Below, piece by piece: positions 1 through 6,724 of a stretch of DNA of 23,829 nt. The position numbers and the translations under genes were made by a program. Position 1 is the first letter of the stretch. Each line of letters begins with the position of its first letter. The notes under the pieces are model-generated. The model saw only the letters and a list, made by a program, of their open reading frames with translations. It searched no databases and had not been told where the DNA came from. The DNA is from JABFRJ01 sp033812735 (GTDB lineage Bacteria; Pseudomonadota; Alphaproteobacteria; Rhizobiales; Hyphomicrobiaceae): assembly GCA_033812735.1 (NCBI GenBank), contig JAPXTA010000081.1, positions 1-23,829 of the forward strand. Direction: 5' to 3'.

Positions 1-2
1 CC

Positions 3-89
3 ATGCAGATTGGCTTGGTCCGACAGCACCACGCTCTTGTCCCTCTCTATGTGAAAAAGGTCGCTGAACGCCCGCTCATCAAAAAATGA
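3..89 (+). CDS. Possible C-terminal end of an upstream gene (partial)
   Basis: An open frame runs from the left edge to a TGA at 87-89 and encodes about 28 residues ending in a basic, hydrophobic stretch (PLYVKKVAERPLIKK). The frame is too short to assign to a family. Operator-like repeats just downstream make a transcriptional regulator an attractive guess, but nothing in the residues proves it. It may also be chance, because only 87 bases are visible. Confidence 0.25.
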   Translation: MQIGLVRQHHALVPLYVKKVAERPLIKK

Positions 90-130
90 GGTGAGTTCTC
101 AATTTGCAGTTCAGTTGCAATCTGGCACAT

Positions 131-147
131 CCAATTTGGTCATACCA
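131..147 (+). promoter_or_regulatory. Operator-like repeat, copy 1
   Basis: This 17-mer matches 254-270 at 15 of 17 positions: CCAATTTGGTC, two variable bases, then ACCA. Inside it, TGGT-CAT-ACCA (137-147) is an inverted repeat. TGGT-n-ACCA dyads are typical of GntR/FadR-family operators, which is family knowledge; the binding protein is not identified here. Confidence 0.45.
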
Positions 148-243
148 TTCAAGCGTGCTCTTGGCGGCGGTGTCAAGGCGAATGTTGTCGCGGTGGCGTA
201 GCTCCGGGTGCTTATCAATTCCGAGAAATCATTGACTGACCTA

Positions 244-270
244 ATTGGATATGCCAATTTGGTCCAACCA
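244..270 (+). promoter_or_regulatory. Operator-like repeat, copy 2, with adjoining palindrome
   Basis: The second copy of the 17-mer lies at 254-270, with starts 123 bp apart. It overlaps a perfect 5-bp inverted repeat ATTGG-5nt-CCAAT (244-258) and a TTGG-T-CCAA dyad (259-267). The clustering of half-sites 75-100 bp before the oxidase start suggests a repressor or activator site. Confidence 0.45.
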
Positions 271-345
271 GATCGCGATGTTTCCCGAAACGCATGCGCA
301 CCTGGATGATTTAATTGACGTCGAAATCTCGAAGGAGGACGCGCC

Positions 346-1998
346 GTGGCGAAGGAAAAGAGCGGCTACTATGGTCAGCGAAGGAAATTCTGGTCGTGGG
401 GATATGAAGGTGAAGATAATTCCCAAGAAGAAATCCGTACCATGCGAGATCGCGTGGAGCAGCGGCTTGGAATTAAAGACATCGAAGTTCTGTCAGACCC
501 GACTCTAGATGAGATTGAACTTTATCCGTCGCGCATAAAGATCCCACGAACGCTGGAGGATTTCTGCACCTCGGAAAAATGGGACAGAATTGTTCATACG
601 TATGGTAAGGGTTTCAAGGACATGACCCTTATCTACCGGCGCGATTTTAAGAAGGCTCCGGACGTCGTGGCCTATCCGCGCGACGAAGAAGACATCGCCG
701 CTATCTTCGACTGGTGCGGGGAAAATGGTTATGCATGCATACCGTATGGCGGCGGATCGAGCGTCACCGGCGGCTTCTGGGGTCCCGAGCGCGACGCCTT
801 TCCCGGCGTCGTCGTAATCGACTTGGGCAACCTCAACAAGATTCTCGAAGTCGACCCCGTGTCACGCTGCGCGCGGATCCAGGCCGGCATTCTCGGTCCG
901 GCTCTGGAAGAGCAACTGAAGCCGCATGGCCTCACCCTGCGCCATATTCCGCAATCGTGGGAATTCTCATCGCTGGGCGGTTGGATCGCGACTCGCTCGT
1001 CCGGTCACTATGCGACCCATCTCACGCATATTGACGACATGGTAGAAAGCCTGCGCGTGGTCACGCCGGCGGGAACGATCCAGAACCGCCGGCTGCCAGG
1101 CTCGGGTGCGGGACCCAATCCGGATCGGCTGTTCATCGGGTCTGAGGGCTCGCTGGGCATCATCACCGATGCATGGATGCGTTTACAGGGGCGTGTGAAA
1201 TTCCGTGCGAATGCATCGATCTCATTCAAGACGTTCTATCAAGGTGCCAAGGCCGTCCGTCAGATCACCCAAGCAGGACTATTCCCGGCGAACTGTCGTT
1301 ATCTGGACGAGCAGGACGCCAAATTCTACGGCGCTGGAGACGGCACCGATTCGGTCTTGTTGCTGGGCTTCGAATCCGCCGACCATCCGATGGACGCGTG
1401 GCTGGAGCGCAGCCTCGAAATCTGCAAGGACTTCGGTGGCGTCGTGAAGCAACGCGCGGGAACTGCGGACAACGCGCTGGAGACCAGCCGTAGCGGGCCG
1501 CAGGGTAGCTGGCGGCACCAGTTCAGGTATCTGCCCCGGCTGATGCATACGCGCGCCGCGATGGGAATCGTCAGCTTCACGTTCGAAACTGCCTACACTT
1601 GGGATAAGTTCGAAGAAGTCGATACCGAGATCATGCGACGCATGCGGAAAGCCCAGAAGGAAAATCTTGGCGGCGGCATCGTCTGCCGTAGGTTCTCCTT
1701 CCTGTATCCGGACGGCCCGGCCCCTTACTATTCGGTCATGGCTCCTTCGACACATGCCAACAGCCTTGAAGCCTATACGATGCTCCACGACGTGGCGTCA
1801 GATGCGCTACTTGAACTCGGCGCCACCATCACGCACCATCATGCTGTCGGCAAATCGTTCCGTCCTTGGTACGACAAGGAAGTCGATCCGTTGTTCCGCC
1901 GTGTGCTGGCAGCCGCCAAGACCGAACTGGACCCGAAGTGGATGTTGAATCCTGGGCTTATCGTTGACAAGCCAGCAGGGCTAAAGATCGTCGGATAG
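346..1998 (+). CDS. FAD-linked oxidase, alkyldihydroxyacetonephosphate synthase-like
   Basis: A 550-residue flavoprotein of the vanillyl-alcohol-oxidase/FAD_binding_4 type. The FAD-binding half (about residues 100-280) shows YPRDEEDI, the glycine-rich PYGGGSSVTGG, GGWIATRSSGHYAT and FIGSEGSLGIITD. The C-terminal cap ends in THHHAVGKSF and DPKWMLNPG, matching the HHH and lactate-dehydrogenase-like tail of alkyl-DHAP synthases. Bacterial relatives are mostly uncharacterised oxidoreductases, so ether-lipid synthesis should not be assumed and the substrate is unknown. The GTG start is chosen because AAGGAGG sits seven bases upstream. The GST gene begins 13 bp after its stop, so the two are probably cotranscribed and act on one compound. 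Length is normal for the family and no lesions are seen. Confidence 0.88.
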   Translation: MAKEKSGYYGQRRKFWSWGYEGEDNSQEEIRTMRDRVEQRLGIKDIEVLSDPTLDEIELYPSRIKIPRTLEDFCTSEKWDRIVHTYGKGFKDMTLIYRRDFKKAPDVVAYPRDEEDIAAIFDWCGENGYACIPYGGGSSVTGGFWGPERDAFPGVVVIDLGNLNKILEVDPVSRCARIQAGILGPALEEQLKPHGLTLRHIPQSWEFSSLGGWIATRSSGHYATHLTHIDDMVESLRVVTPAGTIQNRRLPGSGAGPNPDRLFIGSEGSLGIITDAWMRLQGRVKFRANASISFKTFYQGAKAVRQITQAGLFPANCRYLDEQDAKFYGAGDGTDSVLLLGFESADHPMDAWLERSLEICKDFGGVVKQRAGTADNALETSRSGPQGSWRHQFRYLPRLMHTRAAMGIVSFTFETAYTWDKFEEVDTEIMRRMRKAQKENLGGGIVCRRFSFLYPDGPAPYYSVMAPSTHANSLEAYTMLHDVASDALLELGATITHHHAVGKSFRPWYDKEVDPLFRRVLAAAKTELDPKWMLNPGLIVDKPAGLKIVG

Positions 1999-2011
1999 GG
2001 ATTTTCCAGCT

Positions 2012-2692
2012 ATGATTGATCTATACTTCTGGCCAACCCCCAACGGGTATAAAGCAGCTATAATGCTGGCAGAGTTGGACTTGGAGTATCGTGTAATTCC
2101 GGTTGATATAACGGCAGGTCAGCAGTTTCATCCGGAATTCCTGAAGATCAATCCAAACAACAAAGTGCCGGCCATCGTGGATCACGATGGCCCGCACAAC
2201 AAGCCTTATGCTGTTTTTGAATCCGCGGTCGTTCTGATCTATCTTGCAGAAAAGTTCGGTAAATTCCTTTCTCAGGATCCGGAGAAACGCTACGATACGT
2301 TAAAGTGGCTTGTCTTTCAGAATACGACGATGGGTCCAATGCTGGGCCAAGCACACCACTTCATGGTGTATGCGACCGAGAAGATCGATTACGCCATCGA
2401 ACGTTATGATCGGGAAGTTGGCCGAATATACAACATTCTCGAGAAGCGCCTTGGCGAATCTGAATATCTCGCCGGCGAGTATTCTATCGCTGACATCAGC
2501 ACATTCCCTTGGGTTCGCACGCGAAAGCTGCATCGACGCGAGTTGTCGGAGTACCCGAACATTGATCGATGGTACCAGGCGATCAAAGACCGTCCGGGGG
2601 TTCGGGCGGGCATAAACACGTTGTCCGACAGCAAACAATGGGAAGCGAAGCCGGGCACCGAGGCCTGGAAGAATATGTTTGGAAAGAACTGA
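2012..2692 (+). CDS. Glutathione S-transferase family protein, YfcG/Ure2p-like
   Basis: A cytosolic 226-residue GST. The N-terminal thioredoxin-like domain opens IDLYFWPTPNGYK, the TPN motif used by Nu-class/YfcG enzymes in place of a catalytic Tyr or Ser. The glutathione-binding NNKVPAIVDHDGP (about residues 49-61) and FESAVVLIYLAEK (about 70-82) follow. The C-terminal all-helical domain carries the conserved helix YSIADISTFPWVR (about 157-169). E. coli YfcG is a glutathione-dependent disulfide reductase; related enzymes cleave ethers or dehalogenate, so the true reaction is open. It lies 13 bp behind the FAD oxidase gene, suggesting a shared catabolic or detoxification role. The gene is complete. 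Confidence 0.88.
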   Translation: MIDLYFWPTPNGYKAAIMLAELDLEYRVIPVDITAGQQFHPEFLKINPNNKVPAIVDHDGPHNKPYAVFESAVVLIYLAEKFGKFLSQDPEKRYDTLKWLVFQNTTMGPMLGQAHHFMVYATEKIDYAIERYDREVGRIYNILEKRLGESEYLAGEYSIADISTFPWVRTRKLHRRELSEYPNIDRWYQAIKDRPGVRAGINTLSDSKQWEAKPGTEAWKNMFGKN

Positions 2693-2726
2693 AGTTCGTA
2701 ACAATCAAAAGGGAGCGTCGACTCAA

Positions 2727-2819
2727 ATGGCTAACTGGGTAAAGGCCGCTCTTACGAAAGATGGGTCGGATGATAGCATTCAGCAGCTCAATATCGACGG
2801 ATGTAAAGTTGCGCTCTAG
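2727..2819 (+). CDS. Short ORF of 30 residues, doubtful
   Basis: An ATG at 2727 with a nearby GGGAG (about 2711-2715) opens a 30-residue frame beginning MANWVKAALT and ending at TAG 2817-2819. It matches nothing I recognise. It lies directly before a frameshifted ruin, so it may be the detached N-terminus of that gene or a chance frame. Confidence 0.2.
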   Translation: MANWVKAALTKDGSDDSIQQLNIDGCKVAL

Positions 2820-3385
2820 CGGGATGCCTATCCATGGCAGAAGTATCCCCAGGCTGAGTCTATCAACGCATTCGCGCGGGTATCGGTGCGGCAATGAGCC
2901 AAGATCCGACCAAAAGCGAGCGTTGAAGCGAAGCGGCTCGCTGGACTTCGCGAAGCGGCTGCGGCGATGAAGCTGAGTTATTGGGCCGATCAGATCGATA
3001 TTCAGATCGAGGTCGTGCAAGGTCTTACAGCTTTTGCTGAAGGCGAGCGCGATGAGGGTATTACATGCTGGGCCACGCGGCGGATCGCGAAGATGCGAGT
3101 GCTAAAAGTGTCGTCACGCCAGGACCAATTGTTCCGGCGCGAGAGATATTGGCGATGATACTTGAGCGTGACGGTAAACCGGCTGACGCTCTCGCTGAAT
3201 TCGAAAAAGTGCTTCAGCACCAACCTAATCGATACCGCGCGATCGCGGGAGCGGCAGAATGTGCCAAGCGAGCAAGCAATGAGCAGAAAGCAGTCTTCTA
3301 CTCGAAGCAACTGCTCGAGCTGGCCAAGCATGCGGATAGCCCACGACCTGAGATCGCTGAGGCAAAGCGCACGCTCGGGATGTAA
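2820..3385 (+). pseudogene. Frameshifted remnant of a TPR-type protein
   Basis: Protein-like blocks continue one another but lie in alternating frames: DAYPWQKYPQAESIN (from 2823), then RIRAGIGAAMSQDPTKSE (about 2864-2917). Next comes VEAKRLAGLREAAAA with SYWADQIDIQ and FAEGERDEGI (about 2918-3064), and finally ADREDASAKSVVTPGP through KPADALAEFEKVLQHQPNRYRAI to the TAA at 3383-3385. The last block is a tetratricopeptide-like helix pair. The blocks resemble the C-terminal third of a bacterial TPR protein that I know only as uncharacterised (a YWADQ motif followed by VTPGP and a TPR). At least three frameshifts separate them and the N-terminal part is missing, so the gene is dead. Family assignment is from memory of the motif pattern. 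Confidence 0.6.
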
Positions 3386-3418
3386 GGCAATAGTTTCTGG
3401 TGCCGGTTTCTGGATGCC

Positions 3419-3863
3419 TTGGAAAAGCAAACCGAGGAGAATATCAGACGCGAACTGACAGGTTTCGAGCCCACGTCTTGGCTGATGTATCCAAAGGTGT
3501 TCAGCGACTATGCTTCGGCTCAGACGGAATATGGTCCGGTCAGGCCTGCTAACGCCAGTCTATTTCTATGGTATGAAGTCGAGGACGAGATCCTCGTCGA
3601 TATCGAACGCAGCAAGATGCTTGTCATTCGCTGTCTGTCCATCGGTGACGTCGATGAGAAGGGCATGGCGCCAATGCCGGCGTCGTGTCCACGGTGGCGG
3701 TTGCGACTGGACGATCGGTCAATTCCGGAGATGTGCTGCTATCGATCTAGGTCGTGAAAATGGAGACGGTACTATACGCCGATTGCGATGGACCGTCGCC
3801 GAAGTGCTGGTGCGCGCCAGCGATCAGATCGACGCAAAGGGTCTGTTGATTGTTTACGGCTGA
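3419..3863 (+). pseudogene. pyc: Decayed C-terminal fragment of pyruvate carboxylase
   Basis: The blocks match the end of pyruvate carboxylase: SWLMYPKVFSDYASAQTEYGPV, then TPVYFYGMKS in another frame, then EILVDIERSKMLVIRCLSIG with GDVDEKGM back in the first frame. After a gap comes a biotin-carrier piece VVKMETVLYADCDG, where the AMKM biotinyl-lysine motif has become VVKM. A further shift gives TVAEVLVRASDQIDAKGLLIVYG ending at TGA 3861-3863. In a working enzyme these form the carboxyltransferase/allosteric end and the C-terminal biotinyl domain. The ATP-grasp and most of the carboxyltransferase domains are absent. At least three frame changes and the lost N-terminus show a relic, probably of a duplicated or recombined host gene. 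Confidence 0.75.
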
Positions 3864-4034
3864 TTTGGGCAGTTAAGTAGATGAGAGGTGTGCCCGCAAA
3901 AGTATGACTCAAATCGGAGAGATGATAGCTCGCAGACAGGATGAAGGTTGTAGGACGGAAGAACATAGGTAACACATATCTGCGGAATTGCCGAGTTATG
4001 CACGACATAGGGACGGCAGAAAGGCAGGACAGGA

Positions 4035-4940
4035 TTGGATCTGCGTCACCTTCGCTACATTATCGCAAGCGCTCGGAATGGCAGCTTCAGCGCCGCCGCA
4101 CAAGAACTCAATGTAAGGCAGCCGATCGTCAGCAAGCGCGTGAAAGAAGTGGAAGACGAGTTTGGCGTCTGTCTTTTCGACCGTTCAAAGTCAGGGGCCA
4201 GCCTCACGGCCGCTGGCGAAGCATTCGTCGTCATCGCGCAGCGCATCATTGAGGATACGGAGCGACTGGGTGAGCAGACGAAAGCGAGCGGTGCTGGACG
4301 CGTCGGCCGCATCGTCGTCGGTTTTTATATGTCATTGTCAACCGGCTCACTACGAGCAGCGTTGCACAATTTCAGAAAATGCTATCGCGAGATCGATATC
4401 GAACCATTCGAGGCGCCGTACACCGAGCTTGCAGCCGGCCTTCATGCTGGCAGGATTGACGTTGCCATTCTGTTAGGAGACCCTGGTAGATGCGACATTT
4501 TTAACTCCCTTGCGATGCGATCTGAGCTTCTTGTCGTCGCGTTGCCGAAAGACCACCCTCTCGCGGATCGGCCATTTGTCTACTGGCCGGAACTGAAAGG
4601 TGAGCGGTTCCTGGTCAGTCACCACGACCCGGGACCGGATATTCGCATTATTCTCGAACGCTATTTGGCTGCTCCGTCAGATCACCCCGAGATTCTGATG
4701 AGGTCTTTGAGTCGCGAGAGTATACTAAGCGAGGTCGGCAGCGGGGAGGGTATTAGCCTGCAATGCGAGACGGCCGCCGGACTGACCGATCTCGGCATTG
4801 TTTTCAAACCGGTGCATGATGGCAACGGCTTGACCCGTCTGGGCTACATGGCGTGTTGGAAACCGACCAACACCAATCCGGTTGTGAAGACGTTTATCGA
4901 TTTCATTGACTCAAGCACTGATTCGTTCGAGTCGCATTAG
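4035..4940 (+). CDS. LysR-family transcriptional regulator
   Basis: A 301-residue regulator of normal family length. Residues 1-60 form the winged helix: MDLRHLRYI, NGSFSAAAQELNVRQPIVSKRV, LFDRSKSGASLTAAGEAF. From about residue 95 there is a periplasmic-binding-protein-like effector domain (RIVVGFYMSLSTGSLR, VAILLGDPG, LLVVALPKDHPLA). The start is TTG at 4035, since the next upstream in-frame codons give no LysR-like sequence and an AGGACAGGA stretch lies just before it. The 170 bp upstream hold a weak TTATG-5nt-CATAG dyad (about 3996-4010) that could be an autoregulatory T-N11-A site. It reads toward the trb operon but shares no recognised regulatory history with it; LysR genes normally control a divergent or adjacent catabolic gene, and none is intact here. 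The effector is unknown. Confidence 0.9.
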   Translation: MDLRHLRYIIASARNGSFSAAAQELNVRQPIVSKRVKEVEDEFGVCLFDRSKSGASLTAAGEAFVVIAQRIIEDTERLGEQTKASGAGRVGRIVVGFYMSLSTGSLRAALHNFRKCYREIDIEPFEAPYTELAAGLHAGRIDVAILLGDPGRCDIFNSLAMRSELLVVALPKDHPLADRPFVYWPELKGERFLVSHHDPGPDIRIILERYLAAPSDHPEILMRSLSRESILSEVGSGEGISLQCETAAGLTDLGIVFKPVHDGNGLTRLGYMACWKPTNTNPVVKTFIDFIDSSTDSFESH

Positions 4941-5121
4941 CCGACATTCTTCGACCGGATTTACCGCCGAACATTTCAAGTATTTTTTCGACGGCCTACG
5001 ATGAGCTACGGCAAACTACGACGTTTCAGATAAATCCTGTTGCCCATCTGTAAGTTCTGCATTTCTTGATTGTCCCCATCGTCATCCGATCGTGAGTGCG
5101 GATGGCCGAAATGGGGGCACG
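4941..5121 (+). promoter_or_regulatory. Leader and probable promoter region of the trb operon
   Basis: This stretch lies between LysR and trbB. It contains CTACG three times at 4996, 5006 and 5016, exactly 10 bp apart and therefore on one face of the helix, inside a stretch flanked by CGACGG and CGACG. Such phased half-sites suggest an activator or repressor site. Before the ATG at 5122 a GGGGGC (5113-5118) serves as ribosome binding site. No -35/-10 pair is convincing by eye. Confidence 0.4.
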
Positions 5122-6120
5122 ATGTCCGGTCATCATCACAACAGCCAAAAACTGGCGCGTGGCGCACGCATGCTGCGCACCGCGCTCGGGCCGGCTATCG
5201 CCCAATACCTCGAGGACCCCGCTGTTGTCGAGGTGATGTTGAACCCCGATGGCCGGCTCTGGGTCGACCGGCTACGCGAAGGTCTTGTCGCAACCGACGA
5301 TGTGCTGATCCCGTCCGATGGCGAGCGTATCGTGCGCCTGGTCGCACATCATGTTGGCGCGGAGGTGCATCCCGGCAGCCCGCGGGTTTCGGCCGAACTC
5401 CCCGAGACCGGAGAACGCTTCGAGGGCCTGTTGCCCCCGGTAGTGATGGCGCCCACTTTCGCGATCCGCAAGCCGGCGGTCGCCGTGTTCACGCTCGCCG
5501 ATTACGTCGCCGCCGGCATCATGACGGCTGCGCAGGCGGACGTGCTGCGGCTCGCGGTCGAGCGGCGCAAGAACGTGCTAATCGCCGGCGGCACCTCCAC
5601 CGGCAAGACGACGTTGACGAATGCGTTACTGGCGGAAGTGGCGAAAACGTCAGATCGCGTGGTGCTGATCGAGGACACCCGCGAACTACAATGCGCCGCG
5701 CCGAACCTTGTCGCACTTCGGACGAAAGATGGCGTCGCCTCGCTCTCGGATCTGGTGAAGTCGTCGCTGCGTCTGCGCCCCGACCGCATTCCGGTCGGCG
5801 AAGTGCGCGGCAGCGAAGCGCTCGATTTGCTCAAAGCCTGGGGCACCGGACATCCCGGCGGGGTCGGCACCATCCATGCCAATACCGCGATCGGCGCACT
5901 GCGCCGGCTCGAGCAGCTCGTGCAGGAGGCCGTCGTCACGGTCCCACGCGCCTTGATAGCAGAGACCATCGATATTGTCGCCGTTCTGTCTGGCCGCGGC
6001 GCCGAACGGCGCCTGGCCGAGATCGCCCATGTCGACGGACTCGATCCAGCAACCGGCGACTACCGCACCCTCAACGCGCTGCTCCCCACCCCAAACCCCT
6101 CGAAAGGAGACCCTGAATGA
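5122..6120 (+). CDS. trbB: Conjugal transfer ATPase TrbB (VirB11 family)
   Basis: A cytoplasmic hexameric secretion ATPase that powers pilus assembly and DNA transfer through the P-type type IV secretion channel. It is 332 residues from ATG 5122. An in-frame GTG at 5092 would add ten residues (SADGRNGGT plus initiator) that do not look like the family, and GGGGG precedes the ATG, so I prefer 5122. The N-terminal domain shows LGPAIAQYLEDPAVVEVMLNP. The RecA-like core has Walker A GGTSTGKTT (about residues 156-164), the Asp box LIEDTREL, Walker B region IPVGEVRGSEALDLL and the His box GHPGGVGTIHAN. All catalytic motifs are intact. Its stop overlaps the start of trbC by four bases (ATGA), so translation is probably coupled. 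Confidence 0.97.
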   Translation: MSGHHHNSQKLARGARMLRTALGPAIAQYLEDPAVVEVMLNPDGRLWVDRLREGLVATDDVLIPSDGERIVRLVAHHVGAEVHPGSPRVSAELPETGERFEGLLPPVVMAPTFAIRKPAVAVFTLADYVAAGIMTAAQADVLRLAVERRKNVLIAGGTSTGKTTLTNALLAEVAKTSDRVVLIEDTRELQCAAPNLVALRTKDGVASLSDLVKSSLRLRPDRIPVGEVRGSEALDLLKAWGTGHPGGVGTIHANTAIGALRRLEQLVQEAVVTVPRALIAETIDIVAVLSGRGAERRLAEIAHVDGLDPATGDYRTLNALLPTPNPSKGDPE

Positions 6121-6452
6121 CCCGGCTTGCCTTGTCTCGTGTGCGCCACCACCTGACCGAGGCGACGGCGCTCGCCACGATCACGCTGCTGACGGCGGCG
6201 CCCGCCCATGCCTCCGGTTCGTCGATGCCGTGGGAAGAACCGCTTCAAAAGATTCTCGAATCCATCGAGGGGCCGGTCGCCAAGATCGTGGCGGTTATCA
6301 TCATCATCACCACGGGCCTCACGCTCGCCTTCGGCGACACCGCAGGCGGCTTCCGGCGGCTGGTGCAGATTGTCTTCGGTTTGAGCATCGCTTTCGCGGC
6401 CTCTTCCTTCTTTCTCAGCTTCTTCAGCTTTGGCGGCGGGGCGCTGGTCTGA
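6117..6452 (+). CDS. trbC: Conjugal transfer pilin TrbC (VirB2 family)
   Basis: The major pilin subunit of the mating pilus, 111 residues. A long signal peptide with hydrophobic core (about residues 15-28) ends near PAHA-SG (cleavage about residue 33). Two membrane segments follow, about 52-72 (KIVAVIIIITTGLTLAF) and 83-105, joined by the short loop GDTAGGFRR. This is the standard TrbC/VirB2 hairpin. In RP4 the mature pilin is cyclised by TraF; no traF is present in this window, so maturation here cannot be judged. Four-base overlap with trbB, and its TGA shares one base with the trbD ATG. Confidence 0.93.
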   Translation: MTRLALSRVRHHLTEATALATITLLTAAPAHASGSSMPWEEPLQKILESIEGPVAKIVAVIIIITTGLTLAFGDTAGGFRRLVQIVFGLSIAFAASSFFLSFFSFGGGALV

Positions 6453-6715
6453 TGGAGGAAGACGTCCGCGGCTTCTTCGCGCCGGTGCATCGCGCGCTCA
6501 CCGAACCGATCCTGCTCGGCGGCGCGCCGCGCACGGTCGCCATCGCCAACGGAACGCTTGCCGGCGCCGTCGGGCTCGGCCTGCGCCTGTGGCTCGCCGG
6601 CCTCGTCATCTGGGCGATCGGGCATTTCGCGGCCGTCTGGGCCGCGAAGCGCGACGCGCAGTTCGTCGACGTCGGCCGCCGACACCTGCGCTATCCCGCG
6701 CACATGGACGTGTGA
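6452..6715 (+). CDS. trbD: Conjugal transfer protein TrbD (VirB3 family)
   Basis: A small inner-membrane protein of 87 residues that associates with the pilin and the TrbE ATPase. It shows the VirB3 hallmark VHRALTEPILLGGAPRT near the N-terminus, then a hydrophobic stretch at about residues 27-65 that can make one or two membrane helices, and a basic tail (VGRRHLRYPAH). The start ATG overlaps the trbC stop by one base and the next gene begins nine bases after its TGA. Length and position between trbC and trbE are as expected. Confidence 0.93.
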   Translation: MEEDVRGFFAPVHRALTEPILLGGAPRTVAIANGTLAGAVGLGLRLWLAGLVIWAIGHFAAVWAAKRDAQFVDVGRRHLRYPAHMDV

Positions 6716-6724
6716 GGCGCGCCG

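Larger units (their letters stand above)
90..345 (+). promoter_or_regulatory. Regulatory region upstream of the oxidase/GST unit
   Basis: I see no convincing gene in this AT-richer stretch. It holds two copies of a 17-bp operator-like motif (131-147 and 254-270) and a palindrome at 244-258. At its end is a strong Shine-Dalgarno AAGGAGG (332-338), seven bases before the GTG that starts the oxidase. It is most simply the promoter/operator region of the 346-2692 transcription unit. Sigma-70 boxes could not be placed with confidence. Confidence 0.5.

Noticed and set aside
5070..6116. 348-residue forward frame overlapping trbB
   Set aside because: It is an Arg/Gly-rich out-of-frame shadow of the real VirB11 ATPase gene.
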